The notes under the pieces: model-generated
Seen by the model: only the letters and a program-made list of their open reading frames with translations
Databases searched by the model: none
What the model was told of the DNA's origin: nothing
Shown: piece after piece, positions 61,567 through 64,000 of the stretch
Layout: every line of letters starts with the position of its first letter
How positions within the stretch are numbered: position 1 is the first letter of the stretch
Position numbers and translations under genes: made by a program
From: Bremerella sp. TYQ1
GTDB taxonomy: Bacteria; Planctomycetota; Planctomycetia; Pirellulales; Pirellulaceae
Reading direction: 5' to 3'
Length of the DNA: 64,000 bases
Assembly (NCBI RefSeq): GCF_020150455.1
Contig: NZ_CP083740.1
Span: 4,588,001 to 4,652,000, forward strand

Positions 61567-63060
61567 TTAGCGGCTTTGGCCTCGCATAACGGGGCCAGGT
61601 CGGCCGTTGGACTGCGACGCTTGTCGCACGAATTCGTCGGAAGGATTGCCTGGCAGCGTGAATACGGCCGGCTGAGCGGTCGGATTATCCTTCGAGCGAA
61701 GCACGACGGTAACCTCGGCGCCATCCTTCTGGCCACGCAAATAGTGCAGCATTTCTCGCTCGACGTCGCTGAGCCCTTGCATGTTGTCGACGTTGCTACG
61801 ACTTGCCGTCGCTGCCGATGGCATGCTGGGCATCGAACGGGCAGCCGGATTCGAGGGGAAGTTGCTAGGAGGAACTTCCGACATCGATCGCATCGGCTGT
61901 GGGTTGTTACGCTGCGTTTCTGCGGTTTGCGTTGGCATCGGCTGCGAAGCGGAAGCCAATTGAACCGGGGCGGCGTTTTGGTTTTGGAACAAGTGAGCCA
62001 GTTTCGCTTGCTTCAGCACGGTATAGATCGTGGGGATCGCGGCGTAGATGCCTTCGTCGTCTTCGTCGTCGGCGGCATTGCAAACACCAATCAATTGACC
62101 GTCAGGGCTGAATAGTCCGCCACCGCTTCGGCCAACCGAAGGAGCCCCAGCCGCTTGAACGTTTTCCGGGCCGACATAGCGGTTCACACTGTTGATTCGC
62201 GTTTGATAAAGGTTCCGAGGCCCGCCGTTATCGCAGCCGACGCTGAAGGCTTGTTGTCCGACTTGAACCGCGTGACTAGGGGCGGCGATCTGCATGGGAG
62301 TAATCGGCGACGTTGTGTGAATTGCTACGAGGGCAACGTCACGATCAAGATCGAAGACGAGCACTTTGCCAGGAACGGTGGTGCCTGATTCGGAATCCTG
62401 AAACGTAATCACTTCCAGTGGTCCTTGCCCTTTGGAGTCGCGGAACAAGTGAGCACATGTCAGCACGAGCGCTTCGTTCTCTTGTGTATGCACAACCGTG
62501 CCGCTGCCGTACGAGTGACCGTCGGGGTCGGTGATTTTCAGCTTCACGCTGGCCTGCATCGCTTGAGCATGGATGTCGCCTCCGCTTTGGGGAGCGGACT
62601 GTGGCATCATCTGCGGCATCGACTGACCAAAAACGGCTGGCTGCACGTTTTGTTGAGCCATGGCCATCGATGCCTGTGGCGATTGGCCGCGTGCGATTCC
62701 GGTGGCTGCGTTGAGCTGCGGTGCCGCTTGGGCGAGGTTCATCTGAGGTTTCGCCGCGTGGAACATCTTGGCGAGTCGATCGAACGACGTGGCCCCTTCC
62801 ACGGTGTCGACGATCTGATTGTTCGAGACGAGGGCAAAGTAAGGCAGTCCGCGAACGCCCATCTGCTGAGCCATTTGCGGTTGCTGATCTCGGTTGATGA
62901 CTTGGACCGGAAAGCCTGCTTGTTGCAGACGACCGATGACCGGCTTCATCTGGTGGCAGTAAGTGCACCAGTCGGCAGTGAAGCAGTAGAGAACCGTGTC
63001 GGCCGCGGCCAATGGTGCCGAAAGCGCGAGCAATAGTAACAGCGAGGTAACCGCTTTCAT
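61567..63060 (-). CDS. Exported thioredoxin / trypsin-like protease fusion
   Basis: 497 residues from the ATG at 63060; signal peptide LLLLLALSAPLAAADT. A thioredoxin-like domain (about 22-105) has the redox pair Cys32/Cys35 in ADWCTYCHQ and the cis-Pro region GLPYFAL. A Gln/Ala/Met-rich linker (about 108-165) precedes a chymotrypsin-fold domain with His204 (TCAHLF), Asp241 (DVALVAI) and Ser312 (GRSGGGLF) as the likely triad. The C-terminal ~120 residues are low-complexity, with a region EREMLHYLRGQKDGAEVTVV. Coupling of thioredoxin and protease in one exported protein suggests redox-gated proteolysis (inference). Confidence 0.83.
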   Translation of the reverse strand: MKAVTSLLLLLALSAPLAAADTVLYCFTADWCTYCHQMKPVIGRLQQAGFPVQVINRDQQPQMAQQMGVRGLPYFALVSNNQIVDTVEGATSFDRLAKMFHAAKPQMNLAQAAPQLNAATGIARGQSPQASMAMAQQNVQPAVFGQSMPQMMPQSAPQSGGDIHAQAMQASVKLKITDPDGHSYGSGTVVHTQENEALVLTCAHLFRDSKGQGPLEVITFQDSESGTTVPGKVLVFDLDRDVALVAIHTTSPITPMQIAAPSHAVQVGQQAFSVGCDNGGPRNLYQTRINSVNRYVGPENVQAAGAPSVGRSGGGLFSPDGQLIGVCNAADDEDDEGIYAAIPTIYTVLKQAKLAHLFQNQNAAPVQLASASQPMPTQTAETQRNNPQPMRSMSEVPPSNFPSNPAARSMPSMPSAATASRSNVDNMQGLSDVEREMLHYLRGQKDGAEVTVVLRSKDNPTAQPAVFTLPGNPSDEFVRQASQSNGRPGPVMRGQSR

Positions 63061-63526
63061 CGCATCCCTCCTTGGAGCGAAATCGTTCAGTGCTCCTTCG
63101 TGGAGCATCGGGGTTCACGTGGACCAGCGGGGTCGTGCGGTCCGTTGCTTTTCACGTTCAGCCATCCTGGCCGAAGGGGGTCGGAAAAGCGCCGGGACAA
63201 TGTCGTTGGATCGCTGATTTGCAACAAGGTCAATCAAAGACAATTTGCCGGGAAATGCCTCGGAACGACAAAAATTGCTCAAGTTTCGTCGTGCTATCAG
63301 CCGCAGCCATTGGTTGCCAGCACCGCGCGAGTCCAACTTTCAGGTACGAAAAGACCGTCGATCGAGGGAGTACGAAAGCGAAATTAAGCGACCGATCAAT
63401 AAGCACGGATCCGACTTTTCTCGACATTTCGAGATAGACTGGAACAGTTACTAAGGGGCATCACGAATCCTCTTTACTGACACACGTTTGTGAGTACTTT
63501 CCCCCGTCAGGTGTCGTTTTCTTTAG
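63061..63526. other. Divergent intergenic region before the fourth sigma factor
   Basis: 466 bp with no plausible gene, repeat or terminator. It separates the leftward thioredoxin-protease gene from the rightward ECF sigma gene. Confidence 0.45.
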
Positions 63527-64000
63527 ATGAAAGACCTTCCGCAACACGAATCGCCTGCGGTTGATATTGCGCAACTTGTTGCTGCACATCAACTTAGCGT
63601 CTGGCGATATTTGCGATCCTGGGGTTGTTCGCCTCAGGAAGCGGAGGATTTGACCCAGGAAACTTTTTTGAAGGTCCTGGAAAAGCCGTTCGAGCAGCTG
63701 ACCGATGCCGCTACGAGGGGGTTTCTTCGGACAGTGGCTCGTAATCTGCTGATTGATCGACGCCGAAAACAGGGCCGCAATGCCCAAGTTCAAGGGGTCG
63801 AGAACATCGAGCAGTTCTGGGTTGCCTCCGATAAAGGGGAGCCAGAAGAGCTTTTGGACTTTCTGCGGGAATGCCTCGAGGGGCTGACCGACCGGGCCAG
63901 GATGGCTTTGGAGATGCGATTTTCCGATCGCAAGTCACGCACCGAGATCGCCGACGCACTGGAGATCGGCGAGCACGGAGCGAAGAACCTGATGCAAAGA
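63527..64000 (+). CDS. ECF RNA polymerase sigma factor (3' end cut by window edge)
   Basis: 158 codons are visible from the ATG at 63527 and the frame is open to the end of the window. MKDLPQHESPAVDIAQLVAA starts the protein; SVWRYLRSWGCSPQEAEDLT and QETFLKVLEKP form region 2.1-2.2, and RGFLRTVARNLLIDRRRKQG forms region 2.3-2.4. Region 4 begins CLEGLTDRARMALEMRFSDR, then TEIADALEIGEHGAKNLMQR. This looks intact and is the fourth ECF sigma factor in the window. No ribosome site precedes it. Its regulator, if any, is beyond the edge. Confidence 0.9.
   Translation, partial: MKDLPQHESPAVDIAQLVAAHQLSVWRYLRSWGCSPQEAEDLTQETFLKVLEKPFEQLTDAATRGFLRTVARNLLIDRRRKQGRNAQVQGVENIEQFWVASDKGEPEELLDFLRECLEGLTDRARMALEMRFSDRKSRTEIADALEIGEHGAKNLMQR

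Overview
The window reads as chromosomal DNA of a planctomycete, most likely Pirellulaceae of the Blastopirellula/Bremerella type. This rests on protein families largely confined to or expanded in that phylum: a DUF1549/DUF1553 cytochrome-like protein beside a DUF1501 Tat protein, a very large ThuA/discoidin/beta-propeller/HEAT/cytochrome c protein, arrays of DUF1559 proteins, a kinase-fold membrane protein, and ECF sigma factors paired with unusual anti-sigma factors. Kdo and Lpt-type genes imply a lipopolysaccharide-bearing outer membrane. The genus is an inference; no rRNA, tRNA, CRISPR array, prophage or complete transposon was seen.

Layout. 1-3452 (minus): a ketoacyl synthase followed by four tandem small membrane paralogues, the last cut by the window edge. 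3795-5501 (plus): a fatty-acid desaturase and a DUF202 protein. 5708-10129: a 1473-residue exported multidomain cytochrome protein. 10153-12967 (minus): an esterase, an SMI1/KNR4-like protein and a SecD-head-like lipoprotein. 13169-15822 (minus): an ECF sigma / anti-sigma / exported-protein operon. 16165-16420: a near-perfect sigma-54 promoter driving a structured, apparently non-coding transcript that ends in a terminator. 16798-19810: the DUF1549/DUF1553-DUF1501 pair. 20131-23458 (minus): a GNAT/FemAB-like acyltransferase and a pseudokinase.

23845-28518 holds kdsD, kdsC and a giant LptC/LptA-like protein, the same order as the enterobacterial kdsD-kdsC-lptC-lptA locus. 28515-32401 has an FG-GAP protein, a NarL-type regulator and an NtrC-type sigma-54 activator. 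32751-37069 carries sucC, sucD and an Enzyme I (ptsI-like) gene. 37227-38915 has three small exported proteins, two of them paralogues. 39183-41708 (minus) is a stress/metal group: two universal stress proteins, a hemerythrin-like protein and a VIT-type transporter. 42026-46358 (minus) has a permease, a methyltransferase, a second acyltransferase and a small membrane protein.

46599-50320 contains two more ECF sigma units: one whose anti-sigma factor ends in a DUF1559-like domain, and one whose anti-sigma factor carries two CxxCH motifs outside the membrane. 51122-57385 is an eight-gene tandem DUF1559 array with largely overlapping reading frames. 57569-60628 is an SF2 helicase. 60647-63060 (minus) holds an acidic membrane-anchored protein and a thioredoxin-trypsin fusion, and 63527-64000 is the start of a fourth ECF sigma factor. 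Between genes lie several families of paired inverted repeats, recorded individually below.
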